In this document: piece by piece, positions 1 to 11,071 of the stretch
Layout: each line of letters begins with the position of its first letter
How positions within the stretch are numbered: position 1 is the first letter of the stretch
NCBI GenBank assembly: GCA_959347315.1
Contig: OY365817.1
Location: 28,856,894 to 28,920,893, forward strand
Reading direction: 5' to 3'
DNA length: 64,000 bases
Source of the DNA: Bimastos eiseni
Lineage: Eukaryota > Annelida > Clitellata > Crassiclitellata > Lumbricidae
Position numbers and translations under genes: made by a program
The notes under the pieces: model-generated
Database searches by the model: none
Seen by the model: only the letters and a program-made list of their open reading frames with translations
What the model was told of the DNA's origin: nothing

Positions 1-140
1 GAGGAATATTAAATGGAATTGGAAAATGAAGAGAAAGGAAAAGAAAAAGAAGAACAAGAGGAAGGAGAACAACAACTGCAAGATGAAGAACAAGAAGAAG
101 AGGAGGAGGAGGAAGTGGAGGAATAGAAGGAATATGAAGA
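1..140 (+). repeat. GA-rich low-complexity tract
   Basis: Purine-rich simple sequence (GAA/GAGG). The Lys/Arg/Asn reading frame across it is a product of composition. Confidence 0.6.
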
Positions 141-299
141 TAAGTAGGAACACTTCCTTCAGTCAGCCTTTATTCGGCAATGGGACGAATTGTGAGCAGC
201 TTCAACCTCTTCTTCAATCCTCTCCCTCATCGTCTCATCTTCCCATCAACTGTGCCCTCATAAATAATGAATCCACTAAGGAACCGAGGTAAGACGTAT

Positions 300-1220
300 T
301 AATCTCTTATTCATAAGCGGAGATTGGAACCTCTAACTTATGGTCCAACACATCAACAACTACGTCGTCGCACACTCTATTCAATACTAATAAAGCATCA
401 CCGACTACTTAAAAGATACAAAAACTCCACCCACGTTTCTTAAGCCCCCCCCCTCTTCTGTTTACCGTCCACCCTCTAAGTTTACAACGAACTTATTTAA
501 CCCTACTGATGTAACCCAAATCCTAAACTCCCCGCAAACAAACCCCTCTCCTCTGATCAAACCCCGCGGGACATGCGCAAACGATCACAACAACCGGCGT
601 CATTTAACAGCCGCTATTATCGCCCAACTGCGAAAATTCTGCGAAAACTCGAGTGCAGAGAGCTCCTCTTTCGCAGGTTCCGTACGCGAAGCCCCCTAGC
701 GTTGCCCTCTGTCAACGGGGATGACCTGTCAGAATCTATTAATCCCAGTCTGTCGTCCTCGTTTTATGATCATCAATCATAAAAACGACATCTGACGTCT
801 GGTTCTAATCCAGTTTCCGCCTTTAAAGTCACCGCCGCTGAGGATGAGCTTGATTTGTGAACTGGATGCGCTTCGGTTGAGATTCAAACGATCATTATGA
901 GCTCGGTCGTGGCGTTTTCAGCAGAGGAATGTTCCGAATGTCCGATGGAGTACGAGGTTGACCCCGATCCGTAATTTCCGATTGAGTATTAACCAATTAG
1001 ATGCAATTAAGTCAATGAGTTCTGGACAATTAAGTAATACAATTGATGGGTCAATCTTTCTTCAAAGGCGACAAATGATGACAGTTAAATGAGGAGGATC
1101 ATAATTACACTTATCATTGTAATGGTATTAATTCAGTAGATATGATGTAGGTAGAACATACACAAATTCTTTTGCTTATTACTATTTATAGTATAATATT
1201 ATTATTACTATTAACGACCA
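300..1220. other. No identifiable gene
   Basis: A moderately GC-rich stretch (540-960) carries a 69-codon open frame at 573-782 with no recognisable domain, and an NRF1-like half site CATGCGCA at 573-580. The rest is AT-rich unique sequence. Confidence 0.4.
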
Positions 1221-1225
1221 ACTCC

Positions 1226-1316
1226 GATGCTATTTGTAATCTGACAGTACCAGTTCCAAGCCTGGATGAAGGAGGAGGGCAACGTTAGTAATCTATGTTA
1301 TCACAAAATGTCGCAA
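1226..1316 (+). repeat. Short interspersed repeat, family A
   Basis: Copy of the family whose core is GCCAGTCCCAAGCCTGGAT, then AAGGAGGAGGGCGACG, then AATGATCTATGTTATCACA and TGTCGTAAAACT, about 90 bp in all. Family A is the commonest interspersed repeat in the window. Confidence 0.75.
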
Positions 1317-1814
1317 ACTTGTAGGTATGTTACACACAAAAATAAATTTAAAATAGTAAATTTTTCGGTGCGCATTCAATCCGAAAGTGGCTCCACGCCT
1401 TTTTATTACTGTACATAGAATGAGGCCGAAGAATTCGACGTAACGCTTATATTAATGCATAGATGTCGCTAAGGAAGGTTTCTTTTGAGCTATGCGGACT
1501 CTTGCACGATCAGTGATCGTTAGGACACGTAAACATAGTAGTAACGAGTGATTTTCAATGAGTCAGTAAATAATTTTAATTTTACTTATAAAATCGGCGG
1601 ATCGTCAGCGCCACTATCGGATGGTCGCGTATGATTGCCAATGGTCTTAGGTATCATCTGGTACAGATTGGTAGCATTTTGGGGGTAAAATATATAGTCT
1701 TACCATCTATTGTTGTGCGGATTCAGTATTCTTGGATTCAGTAAGACATTCATATCAAAGATGAGATGAGTATTATATGAGACCGTTGTATTTTTTGTTA
1801 CTCCGCTGTAGCAG

Positions 1815-1880
1815 CTCACCAATGCTCGCAGTCTAACGGTGCCAGTCCAAAAATTAGATAAAAAAAGGAGGGCGACAAAA
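1815..1880 (+). repeat. Family A repeat fragment
   Basis: Keeps the GGTGCCAGTCCAAA and GGAGGGCGAC blocks; the 3' half is lost. Confidence 0.5.
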
Positions 1881-1963
1881 CAGACACTAGTTGACAACCT
1901 CTGCGCACACCGTTGTCAAATTAGATTGCACATATATATATAATATATATGTTAATTGCTTAC

Positions 1964-2105
1964 CTGAAGGCGTGACATCATTTCCGTCAAGGGGAGTCGA
2001 TGTTGAGGAGGTTTGTGTTGGAAGAAAAGAGGCAGCGAGAAGGAACAGACACATAACGAATCCTCCTTTGACCATTGACAATCTGAATCCTTTGGATTCA
2101 TCCAT
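1964..2105 (-). CDS. Putative first coding exon of a secreted protein (signal peptide)
   Basis: ATG at 2105 opens MDESKGFRLSMVKGG followed by FVMCLFLLAASFLP, a good hydrophobic signal-peptide core with basic residues before it. A Thr/Ser-rich mature start (TQTSSTSTP) follows, then a strong CAG/GTAAGC donor, leaving phase 1. The layout (short N-region, h-region, polar c-region, donor) is what a first exon of a secreted protein looks like. Later exons would lie below 1964 or off the window and were not found; no family is recognised. The degenerate GAATAG repeat lies immediately upstream. A chance ORF is possible. Confidence 0.35.
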
Positions 2106-2107
2106 CG

Positions 2108-2345
2108 CAAAGACGTCTCTTCTCCTTTGAATGGGTTTTCCTCTGAATAGGTTATCCTTCGAATAGTTTTTCCTTTGAACAGTTATTTTCTCGAGTAGGC
2201 CTAGTCGTTCCTAAGAATAGTTTTCCCTTTGAATAGCTTTTCCTTCGAATAGCCGTTCTTTAGAATAGCTTTCTCCAAATTCCCTTCGAGCAGTATTCTC
2301 CTTCGAATAGCATTTGCTTTGAATAATTTTTCCTGTAATAATTCT
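2108..2345. repeat. Degenerate tandem repeat, about 18-20 bp unit
   Basis: Around a dozen diverged copies of TTTTCCTTCGAATAGC run head to tail. Confidence 0.7.
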
Positions 2346-2454
2346 TCCTAAGATTAGATCGTTAACCTCCGTACGAATCCAATTCCGCCAACGATGATGC
2401 AACTGGTTGTAAGAAATGTCGACGCATCTGTTCGGGCTGTTGTTGTTTTTGTAT

Positions 2455-2735
2455 GTGATTGCAAAAACATGTATTTGTTTGTATGTAGTCTATATATCTG
2501 TATGTATGCATATGGGAATTCGGCATATACGTGTATATATATATATGTATGTGCATATGTATATATAGATATGCGTGTATGTATATATGTATAAATTTCT
2601 ATGGTTGTATATATGTTCATGTATATAAATAAATGTATATTTGTAAATGTGTATGCTATGTGTTTATGTATTTATGCAGGTATTTATGCATATACATATA
2701 GGTCTATGTATGCTTGTCTTACATTGTCTTACGCT
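2455..2735. repeat. TATG/TA-rich microsatellite region
   Basis: Interrupted (TATG)n and (TA)n with many TGTATGTATATATGT words. Overlapping Tyr/Ile/Thr-rich frames on both strands are compositional. Confidence 0.7.
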
Positions 2736-3641
2736 GGTATACGCCTACACTTTGTTCCTACGCAATGTTTCCTTCCTTTCCTTTATTCCCTCTCTGAAAC
2801 CCAATCCTTGACGGCTCAGTCCAGATCGTCAAAGTCCTTCATCGCAGTCTATCTCCTAACACACGCACGCACCCACCGACCATCTCTCCCTCTCGCGTAT
2901 AAATCCATCCCTTGCCAACTAACTTAACATTTGTAAGTCCCTAAGCCCTGCGCTTTTCTTAGTCTAACCCAGGCGCCACTAGCGCCACACAGCGGCCGCC
3001 GTTTTCAACTTACCGTAATCCCTTTAAGTTAAGCCACGCTTTGTGCTGCTTTTAAGAACGCATGACTGATGTGTATCTGGCTACAACGTTGATGTGCGAT
3101 ATAGTCCTGTTGACTCAAGAGGTTAGAGTACTGGACTATCATCAGCTGTTGGTTTTGCCATGCTGTACGTATTTCAAGTACAGGCCATATTGTTTCTTAG
3201 GCAGTTGTGGATTTTGAAAAGGGGCGGCGTCATCGAAGGTAACGCTGGGTAAGTAAGAGAAATGAACACCTAGTGAATAACACTTCGTGGTTGGTGCAGT
3301 GGCCTGCCTGGTGTTCTGAAGTGTCAATCAGATGATGTTTTGAGCATTGTGGTACTAATCTTATAAATCTCAAGTAGATTATTGGAGCAGATTTAAATCA
3401 ATATTATTAGCTGGTAGAGCATCAATAAAAATTTTCTGATTAAGAGAAATGTGCTTTTTTAATAAAACAAATTAATTATATACATAGATTCACGTGTGTC
3501 CATGGAATTATTGTGCTTTAGAGGGAGATCACTGCATTGCAACCAAGACATTAGAAGCAAGATATACAAATGAGCGTCAATTGTATAAAAATATAGGCCT
3601 ACACTACCCAAACTGTGGTTGAGAAGGAGGTTGCCGGTGAC

Positions 3642-3832
3642 CAGGGCCATACCGACCTCTAATTTCGCCCTGTGCCTAGCTAATTGCGCCCTGTGTGTAG
3701 CATCAATCTGGCGCCCCCACATGCTGAAAATAGTGCATTTTATGGAATAATAAGTTATTCCATCCTGAAATTTGTGCCCTTTCCACATTTGCGCCCTGAG
3801 CCTAGGCCCCTGCTCCACTCGGTACGGCCCTG
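3642..3832. mobile_element. hAT-type MITE, 191 bp
   Basis: Ends are CAGGGCCATACCG and (reverse complement) CAGGGCCGTACCG, inverted repeats of the CAGGG hAT type. The flanks CCGGTGAC (3634-3641) and CCAGTGAC (3833-3840) match at 7 of 8 bases, an aged 8-bp target-site duplication. There is no coding capacity, so it must have been moved in trans by a hAT transposase. Confidence 0.75.
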
Positions 3833-4052
3833 CCAGTGACAGAACTTGGTATTCTGATAACGATGTATTAGAAATGAATAAACTCAATTTCGCAGCATGT
3901 TTGCTTCGAATTTGTGATCATTACGTGTAGGCCATATTACATATTACATGCACGGTTTGAAAACTACTTCACCGTTAATCACCTGGCGAACAATTGAAAT
4001 GCGTGCTTCAAGGTCAGCTGGCGACAGTCCATAATAACATGTGAATTCCAGG

Positions 4053-4160
4053 CTCAATATTGTTGCATATTGTTTCGTATTGTTGCATATTGTTTCGTAT
4101 TGTTGCATATTGTTGCATATTGTTTCGTATTGTTGCATATTGTTTCGTATTGTTGTTAAG
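4053..4160. repeat. 20-bp tandem repeat
   Basis: About five copies of TATTGTTGCATATTGTTTCG, one with an internal deletion. Confidence 0.85.
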
Positions 4161-4250
4161 ATCACAAGAAGTATTAGCAAAATTGGTCATGTTTATTTAA
4201 TTTTTTTAGATCCTGTCTGACGGTGCTGACATGTGTGTCCGTTTTTCTAG

Positions 4251-4359
4251 CTACAATGATCCAGGAAAAAAAGTGAGAACTATCCTTATGGTGAACTCAA
4301 CACCAAGTCTGATTAAATGGGAAAAAGAACTACAAAAATGGTTAGCGGAATTTATCTGG
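4251..4359 (+). CDS. Putative exon of a SNF2-family helicase (motif Ia region)
   Basis: Acceptor GTTTTTCTAG and donor TGG/GTAAGT bracket 109 nt with one open frame (1 + 36 codons). It encodes YNDPGKKVRTILMV, then NSTPSLIKWEKELQKWL. The pattern hydrophobic strand, S-L-I/V, W-x-x-E-x-x-K-W-L is motif Ia of SNF2 ATPases, closest in feel to RAD54/RAD54B (TLIV..SLV.NW..E..KWL) or ATRX/ARIP4. That motif couples ATP hydrolysis to DNA translocation. No Walker A (GxGKT) exon or later motif was found nearby, so this is one exon of a large-intron gene or a relic. Recognition is by pattern only. Confidence 0.4.
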
Positions 4360-4564
4360 GTAAGTTCTCTGTTTAGTCACTTCTAAATCTGATATGGTGG
4401 TTGGATGGTTGTGCGTTCGCCTTCAAACTTCATCATGTTTTCAGATGTTGTGATTGTATCAAAACCAACGTCAAACTTTGTGTAGACTTCATACAAAGGA
4501 AATGTGATATGCTCTTTCTTATCGCGTTGTCTACGCTCCTTGGAATATTAATACATATTAAATC

Positions 4565-4625
4565 AACGGTCACTTGTGAATAAGCTGGAGCCCTGCACTT
4601 AGCTTGATATGGGTACTTTTTAAGT
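4565..4625 (+). repeat. Family B (LINE 3' tail) fragment
   Basis: TTGTGAATAAGCTGGAGCCCTGC is the conserved tail found at the 3' end of the retrotransposon at 12.4-13.0 kb. Confidence 0.5.
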
Positions 4626-5039
4626 TTGGAAATCACGATTAAACATGGTTCTATGTCTTTTAAGCATGGAGATTCTGTCAAAGGTTCGGCTACATAACGC
4701 AAGGAAAATAACTTCTGTGGTCAAAGGATTTTCGCATATCTAAAAATGACCCTATCCCAAACCCTAAACGACCCTCACCCTGAACGTAGACGGCCCTCGC
4801 GATGCCAACTTGAATTAAACGACCCTCACGCCGCATGTTCCGAAGATTGCGCAAGTGCAAATATCTTCAGCCCCTACATTTTGTGCGTGTTCTGGTGCAA
4901 AAAGGAAATTTTCGTATGTATTGCGGCCGAACTTTCGGCCGCAGAAGAAATGTCTGCCATTCAAAGGCAGCTCTGGTAAACTTCAGTGAAAGCGTTAATT
5001 TATTGCCTCGTATTGGTTTACCTCTGCAATAATAATCTA

Positions 5040-5880
5040 AAATAGCCACAATTAATTTTTCATTTAAAGCTTAACTATGACTCCTCACTTGATAATGAAT
5101 TAATTCGAGTAACGGGAGTCATCAACCAGACAACTAATGGTGAAAAGCGAAATTAGAAAGTTAGAAACCCGAACGATAATCGGTAACCTTGGCATAGACT
5201 CATAGAGATTTGGATATTGCATAGAGACACTCACTTGCATATCATTTTGACGTCTTCAGGAGAATCCTTAAAGCGATCAATGTCAGAAATATTCAAATAT
5301 TCAGCCCATTCACCACCATCATCATCATTATGACTTAAATAATTAGCAATTTAAAGCAATGCTTGCGTATAAAATGTTGCATTGTTGCCAAATATGCCAG
5401 TTTCATTCTTTTTCCAGAGATATTGCAAAAGGGTTCAGTTAGTATGTGCTTTTTGACCCGCATGCAAACGCGCTGGGAACATCATCTATAAATAACCAAA
5501 GAGAGTACGGTTACACTCTTATCGTAATTAGCAATTACAAAATAGACGTCCTCATTATAATAATTGTCTTAGGCTAGGCCTTCTGCTAGTAATTCAAGAC
5601 TTAGGCGTTCTGACTACCGACATGTAACTATGATCAGTAAAGTGAACTTTGACAATAAAATGAACCAATTAAAACATCAATGGCGAGTCATACAAAAGTC
5701 TAGCGTGCCAATATCCAATGATATAAAGCATCTACTTATCGTGAATTAAAGATACGGCGCATCATATCACCATAGCAACATAAATAATAAAAAAGATCAA
5801 GATGGCGGACTTTTTGGAAGCGTAATCATATGAAAGATGTATGCACTGATAACTGTATTAAGACATTACCACAACAAAGT
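5040..5880. other. No gene or clear repeat seen
   Basis: AT-rich unique-looking sequence; no frame of note, no inverted-repeat element found. Confidence 0.4.
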
Positions 5881-5916
5881 TTGAATTTATATCATTAAAT
5901 AATTATGGGTCTGTAG

Positions 5917-6169
5917 TCGTTGGATTCGGCTAACTACGTCATGAAGACCAGGGCACGCGGGATTTCCGGAGGCAAAGTTTCTGCCAGGAACACGGAGAAT
6001 GTCGACAGTCTGATGGTAGTCGATGGTACGGAAATTCCCGGAGATCCGGCGAATCAAGTTGCTGTGGAGCTGAACCTGGAGATAGCGATCGCCAAATTGA
6101 AGGATGGACAGAGACAGGCTCTGGCAAATCTGCACGAAGAGATCGACCAACAAAAGAGGCAGAACCAAG
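5917..6169 (+). CDS. Putative coiled-coil exon of unknown gene
   Basis: The frame is open from the acceptor GTCTGTAG to the donor CAAG/GTATAC (84 codons + 1, phase 1 out). Composition and codon use look genuine, with a GC-rich segment between AT-rich flanks. The C-terminal half, VELNLEIAIAKLKDG then RQALANLHEEIDQQKRQNQ, has heptad-spaced Leu/Ile and would form a coiled coil. The first half is polar (SGGKVSARNTENVDS). The acceptor's pyrimidine tract is weak, so the left edge is uncertain. No family is recognised; it may belong with the helicase-like exon 1.6 kb upstream on the same strand, but the phases leave an unseen exon between them. Confidence 0.4.
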
Positions 6170-6225
6170 GTATACGCCAACAGCTGGTGGGTGTTATACA
6201 CAGAGGCGGCGATCCCGGGGTTCGA

Positions 6226-6322
6226 GGGAACAAGTCCCCCTCACCTTTTACAGAGAGGGGACGCGTTATATGTTTGGCCCACCTATACATTTCTTACCCC
6301 TCTCATTGGCGTCCCCCCTCTC
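6226..6322 (+). repeat. Dispersed repeat, family F
   Basis: AACAAGTCCCCCTCACC through ACAGAGAGGGGACGCGTT to TACCCCTCTCATTGGCGTCC matches, inverted, the sequence at 26940-27045. Two diverged copies of one element about 100 bp long. Confidence 0.65.
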
Positions 6323-6334
6323 AAACGAGATCAC

Positions 6335-6405
6335 GGGTATACATGTATGTATGTATATATGTGTCCGTCTGTGTATGTGTGTCTGTTTGTCTGTCTGTCT
6401 GGTTT
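6335..6405 (+). repeat. (TGTA)n/(TGTC)n microsatellite
   Basis: Interrupted TGTATGTA and CTGTCTGT runs. Confidence 0.7.
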
Positions 6406-6429
6406 CAGTCTACTATGCCCATTTAGAAC

Positions 6430-7370
6430 CAACATAGGACCCTTATTCTGACAGTATAATGCAGAAAAGTTAGAAAGACGCATTAACCATTCAAGGAAAT
6501 TTCAGATCTGTCTCTCTGTCTGTTTTACTGTTTGTATCGTGCCAACCTGTGCCCCGTACTTCCAACTATGTTCATGTAGTTTTAATCCATGGGGGTGGGA
6601 GACAGTGCAGAACCCTCTGTAGCTTTGTCAGTCACTCAATCGACTTGAATTTCGTTGTTTTTTTCAGGGCTACAGATTCTGATTGCATTTAATGATGGTC
6701 AGGTGTTGGGAAGAAGTGCCACTTCCGATAGTCACACGAGACACCAGACTGGCAAACCTATCCACGTTTCCTGTTTCTAAATTCTATTGAGTAACAACAT
6801 ACAGGAGCTTTTTGTTCTCTTATCCTAGAGCATGAGTTGTTACATCAGTAAAAGTGACTATTGTTGCTATGTTATTAATTAGGTTTAGTTAAGCTTTTAG
6901 TTAATGTTTTGTCAAAAATTGCTTTTCATACATAGGCTACTTGTAATAGTTTTAAAACCAACTACATTGTATGACCGGTGCCATTGTTTATTGGAATTCG
7001 AACATCTCTAGGTGGCCTAATCAGCGAGACCTTCCGATCCGTAATTGGGTTTCCTGGATGATCAGATAACAGTTGTAAGATTTGGAATGATTGTCATTTA
7101 TTCTGCTTTATTAGGATGCCCAATAAAGTGCAATTGATTGATGATCTGTATAAATTAATTTTCAGCACTTTCTGTATTTAGTCGGACTTTAATCTGGCTG
7201 TAATTAATTTTTTTACATATCCAGAAACCTTTACAATTTGGAAGTTTAAATGTTGGATGGTAGAGTTTTCAGCCGGAGCTTTAGTTTCTCTTAAATAATT
7301 ACTTGCACATTGTTTTCCATCTATGTAAATAAAGAGAAAATTCTGTCTGTCTGTCTGTCTCTCTGCATTT
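6430..7370. other. No gene seen
   Basis: AT-rich unique-looking sequence ending in a (CTGT)n tract at 7343-7362. Only short, featureless frames occur. Confidence 0.4.
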
Positions 7371-7371
7371 G

Positions 7372-7854
7372 CACAGTTTCAGAGCTATTCACTCGAAACC
7401 TTCACCATTGGTTCGGGCAACACCTGGGCCCGACACGCAATCGAGGGGGTTCATGAACTCCGCTCATGTCATCTTCCAGGTCTCCAGGGCCAAAACCCTG
7501 TTTCAGGACACCCTCAAGGAGAGTTTCCTTTTCAGTCGCCAGAAGCGACACACGTTGGTCCCCGACCTACGAATGCTGTACATGTGCATGTGATATCTAC
7601 AGGTAGCAGTTGGCAATCGTTTGCACAGTCGGTCAGGTGGGTATGTACTTTTTACACATCAATATATATATATACACAATCCCGTTTATGCATTTCCAAA
7701 TTTTTGCAGCTATTCACTCTAAATCTTCGCCATTCGCTCCGGGAACACGTGGGACACCCAGTAGAGGGGTTGGTGCACCCCGCGGCCACCGTGTTCCTGC
7801 TTTCCACGGCCAAAAACCTGTTTCCACCCGTGCAACGCCGGGTTCTTCAGCTAG
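7372..7854 (+). mobile_element. Helitron-like non-autonomous element, 3' end
   Basis: The right edge has the hairpin ACCCG-tgcaacgc-CGGGT (7826-7843), then TTCTTCAG and CTAG followed by T. This is the Helitron 3' signature of a short GC hairpin about 8-12 bases before CTRR. Inside, two diverged direct copies (about 7380-7510 and 7690-7820) share GCTATTCACTC, TTCGCCATT and GGCCAAAAACCTGTTTC. The 5' TC end is not placed and no helicase frame is present. Confidence 0.5.
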
Positions 7855-8494
7855 TAATTTTATAATTATGTTTTCCTAAATATGGCAATTGTTAGTGCTT
7901 TTGTTCTATTAAACTTGATTGTTAGGTAAACTAACCAGTTCGCGGGCAACAGGTGAGACAAACAGGGTGCACTCAGAGAGGATGGTGACACCGCGCGCCA
8001 GTGATGGCCTACAGCCTGCACAAACTACCAATCGAAATCAAGAGACTACTCTAGGTCTGTCATTATTAAGTAGTCTCTCAAAATTATAAGCAGTTGTTAA
8101 TTTCGGCGCCCCATCAAATAAGTGACCAACAAAGGATCGCCGACATATTTTAAGAAGACCCGCACCCAGAGTGCAAATAATATGAGTGCGATGTGGCACA
8201 AGAACAATGACTGACGGATAAGGCAACGTTTGTGATGAGACAAACTCTTCATACCCTGGGCTGGCACAAGGTCTGCTAGTACTATCCTTCTTTACATAGA
8301 CATCATATTGGTTCTTTTGACTGTATCTGTGCGTGTGCTCATATATTATTTATTTGGAGGATTTAAGAACACCTACTTTATGATCTCTTTAATTTAAGTC
8401 CCGGATTAGGTCGTACTGATGCGTTTTGACACACTGACCATCAAAATCATCCGACTGTATCATTAATAGCTGCTTCAGTAGTATTGGTTTCAGT

Positions 8495-8572
8495 TTAACG
8501 ACACTGTATGAAAACGACAATCATTAGCGTCGCCCTCCTCATCTATCCAGGCTTGGCACTGGTACTTAAAAC
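8495..8572 (-). repeat. Family A repeat
   Basis: Inverted copy: TTAACGACACTGTAT, ATTAGCGTCGCCCTCCTC, ATCCAGGCTTGGCACTGG. Confidence 0.75.
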
Positions 8573-8774
8573 TTAGGCTGTGGTATACTTTAATCAACCA
8601 CAAGAAAATTCATTCCGCATAAAAGCCATTCACGACTTGAAAAAATAATGTGAATGTGTGTTCAGGCTTACACGTTTAATGTTTTGAGCAAAGCAGTAGT
8701 TGAGGTATATGAAAGAGTGCCTAGGGCCTACGACGACCTTAAAACGACCCTGGGCCTAGGCACAGTTAATAGTT

Positions 8775-8945
8775 GGGTGTTTGTTGCCAAGCGCAGGGCA
8801 CCAGCTTTTTCACGAGCGCTGCTTCAAATCAATGTCGAAAGAATAGTTCGACGAAGGGCAGAGTCCGGTTTCCAGACAACAGAGGGTTTTCAGAGTAGCT
8901 GTTAAGAGGGATGTCGCTTTGGTAGAAGATTTGAGGGTGGATGGA
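8775..8945 (-). mobile_element. Non-LTR retrotransposon 3' tail (family B)
   Basis: GCCAAGCGCAGGGCACCAG, then TCACGAGCGCTGCTTCAAA, then AGTCCGGTTTCCAG and AGAGTAGCTGTTAAG parallel 12420-12550 almost block for block. It is a truncated copy of the same LINE 3' region. Confidence 0.65.
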
Positions 8946-9836
8946 TTGTTTGTGCAGGGTACATTTGCATGTTCTGAAGGGGATAGTGCCTCCAATAATA
9001 GGAGCGGCGTTCCTTGAATTTCAGTGATAAATAAACAATGCCATACCCTGGCTCTGATTATATGACACAAGCTTACTTGCATGGTGGTCCACAAGCGACC
9101 TGTGGCTCGCCATCATTCGTGGGTTCACCAAATTAACGAGGCTCACTAGAGAAACCATTAATGTTAAACAGTTGCTGTGCAGGCTTAGCAAGTTAGCAAT
9201 GAGACAGAATTGCCTCTTTGCCAAGCCTAGTACGGTCAATTTTCTGTCCACGATATTTGTAACCTAGTTAAGTATTGCCGGAACCATCGCTTGTTACCAG
9301 GACAATCACAGGACCGTCATTTGTTACTAAGACCATCGTCGGTTACCAGAACCATCCATGCACCATGCACCTTGCTCGTAGTGCATCTAGACCAGGAACA
9401 GACCATACACCATCCATCAATTAGGCTTGCGATGTTGACCTCGGGCGCAATGGAAATTTCAAAATTAATACGAACAAAACACAGTATTGAGTCAACGATA
9501 TTATTATGAACAGAGGTCCAAGACGGATTGAGCTGGCGGCCGGCTACCCAACCATAAAACCCATGTAGGGTGAATGGGGCTACGCTTTTCCCAATGCCGA
9601 CGCAGCGGAATTGGGTGTGCTCCCTTCCCCCATCTTGGTTACAAGTGACGTGGATAAAATGTCATTTCGAGAAGTTAACCAGAATGTTCTTAACATGGTC
9701 TATGCAATAAAAACGACATAAACGATACAACTAATACAGTAAAAAGACATAATCTATACAATAAATACGATATTCGATACAATAAAATCGACATACTCTA
9801 TACAATTATTCCACACAATAAATTTGTGGCTAGTTT

Positions 9837-10745
9837 CATTTACATTGCCCCTTCCCCATTTTGATTACTTTCATTTACATTGCCCCCCTCCCATTTTGGT
9901 TAGTTTCATTTACATTGCCCCCCTCCCATTTTGATTACTTTCATTTACATTGCCCCCCCCCCCATTTTGGTTACTTTCATTTACATTGCCCCTTCCCATT
10001 TTGGTTACTTTCATTTACATTGCCCCCCCCCCCCATTTTGGTTACTTTCATTTACATTGCCCCTTCCCATTTTGGTTACTTTCATTTACATTGCCCCCCC
10101 CCCCATTTTGGTTACTTTCATTTACATTGCCCCTTCCCATTTTGGTTACTTTCATTTACATTGCCCCCCCCCCCCATTTTGGTTACTTTCATTTACATTG
10201 CCCCTTCCCATTTTGGTTACTTTCATTTACATTGCCCCCCCCCCATTTTGGTTACTTTCATTTACATTGCCCCTTCCCATTTTGGTTACTTTCATTTATA
10301 TTGCCCCTTCCCATTTTGGTTAGTTTCATTTATATTGCCCCTTCCCATTTTGGTTAGTTTCATTTATATTGCCCCTTCCCATTTTGGTTAGTTTCATTTA
10401 TATTGCCCCTTCCCATTTTGGTTAGTTTCATTTATATTGCCCCTTCCCATTTTGGTTAGTTTCATTTATATTGCCCCTTCCCATTTTGGTTAGTTTCATT
10501 TATATTGCCCCTTCCCATTTTGGTTAGTTTCATTTATATTGCCCCTTCCCATTTTGGTTAGTTTCATTTATATTGCCCCTTCCCATTTTGGTTAGTTTCA
10601 TTTATATTGCCCCTTCCCATTTTGGTTAGTTTCATTTATATTGCCCCTTCCCATTTTGGTTAGTTTCATTTATATTGCCCCTTCCCATTTTGGTTAGTTT
10701 CATTTATATTGCCCCTTCCCATTTTGGTTAGTTTCATTTATATTG
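9837..10745. repeat. 34-bp satellite array, about 27 copies
   Basis: The unit is TTTCATTTATATTGCCCC followed by TTCCCATTTTGGTTAG. The left half (9837-10290) alternates units with long C runs (up to 14 C) and TTACTTTCATTTACATT. The right half (10290-10745) is nearly identical unit to unit. Long frames rich in IAPSHFGYFHLHC are translations of the repeat, not genes. Confidence 0.95.
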
Positions 10746-10935
10746 TCCAATCCCATTTTAATTAGTAACAGAGCAATGAAAAAGATAGTAACAATATAAA
10801 CTATATTAAAACACTAAAAGATATTATAGAGAATAATTAAATAAAGAAAGAATGACGCAATAGCAATAATGCTACTGCGAACTTACAACCCGTGATCACG
10901 GGTTACCAATGGATCCATACGATCATCGCTGGTCT

Positions 10936-11003
10936 TCACGTTGTCGTCGTCGTCAGTGCCACGGCATTTTGCTGCTCCACGCCACCGATCACTTCAGGAA
11001 AAT
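10936..11003 (-). pseudogene. Exon-like module, copy f
   Basis: The acceptor TTGTTATTTCAG is followed by a frame with two leading bases, FPEVIGGVEQQNAVALT, ending at TGA 10936-10938. VEQQN and the downstream GAAGACC and ATGGAT words align with the module at 13180-13306 in the same frame. It may be a terminal exon or a relic. Confidence 0.3.
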
Positions 11004-11071
11004 CTGAAATAACAAGAACTTAATCCTTACAGCCCCGAATCCACCTTCTTCCAATGCATTGGTTAATCGGT

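Noticed and set aside
4740..4830. Interstitial telomere repeat (CCCTAA-like words)
   Set aside because: Only isolated AACCCTAAA and CGACCCTCA words, with no tandem six-base period.
9861..10391. Frames of 130-176 codons rich in HFGYFHLHC
   Set aside because: Three overlapping frames of the 34-bp satellite; no start context, no domain.
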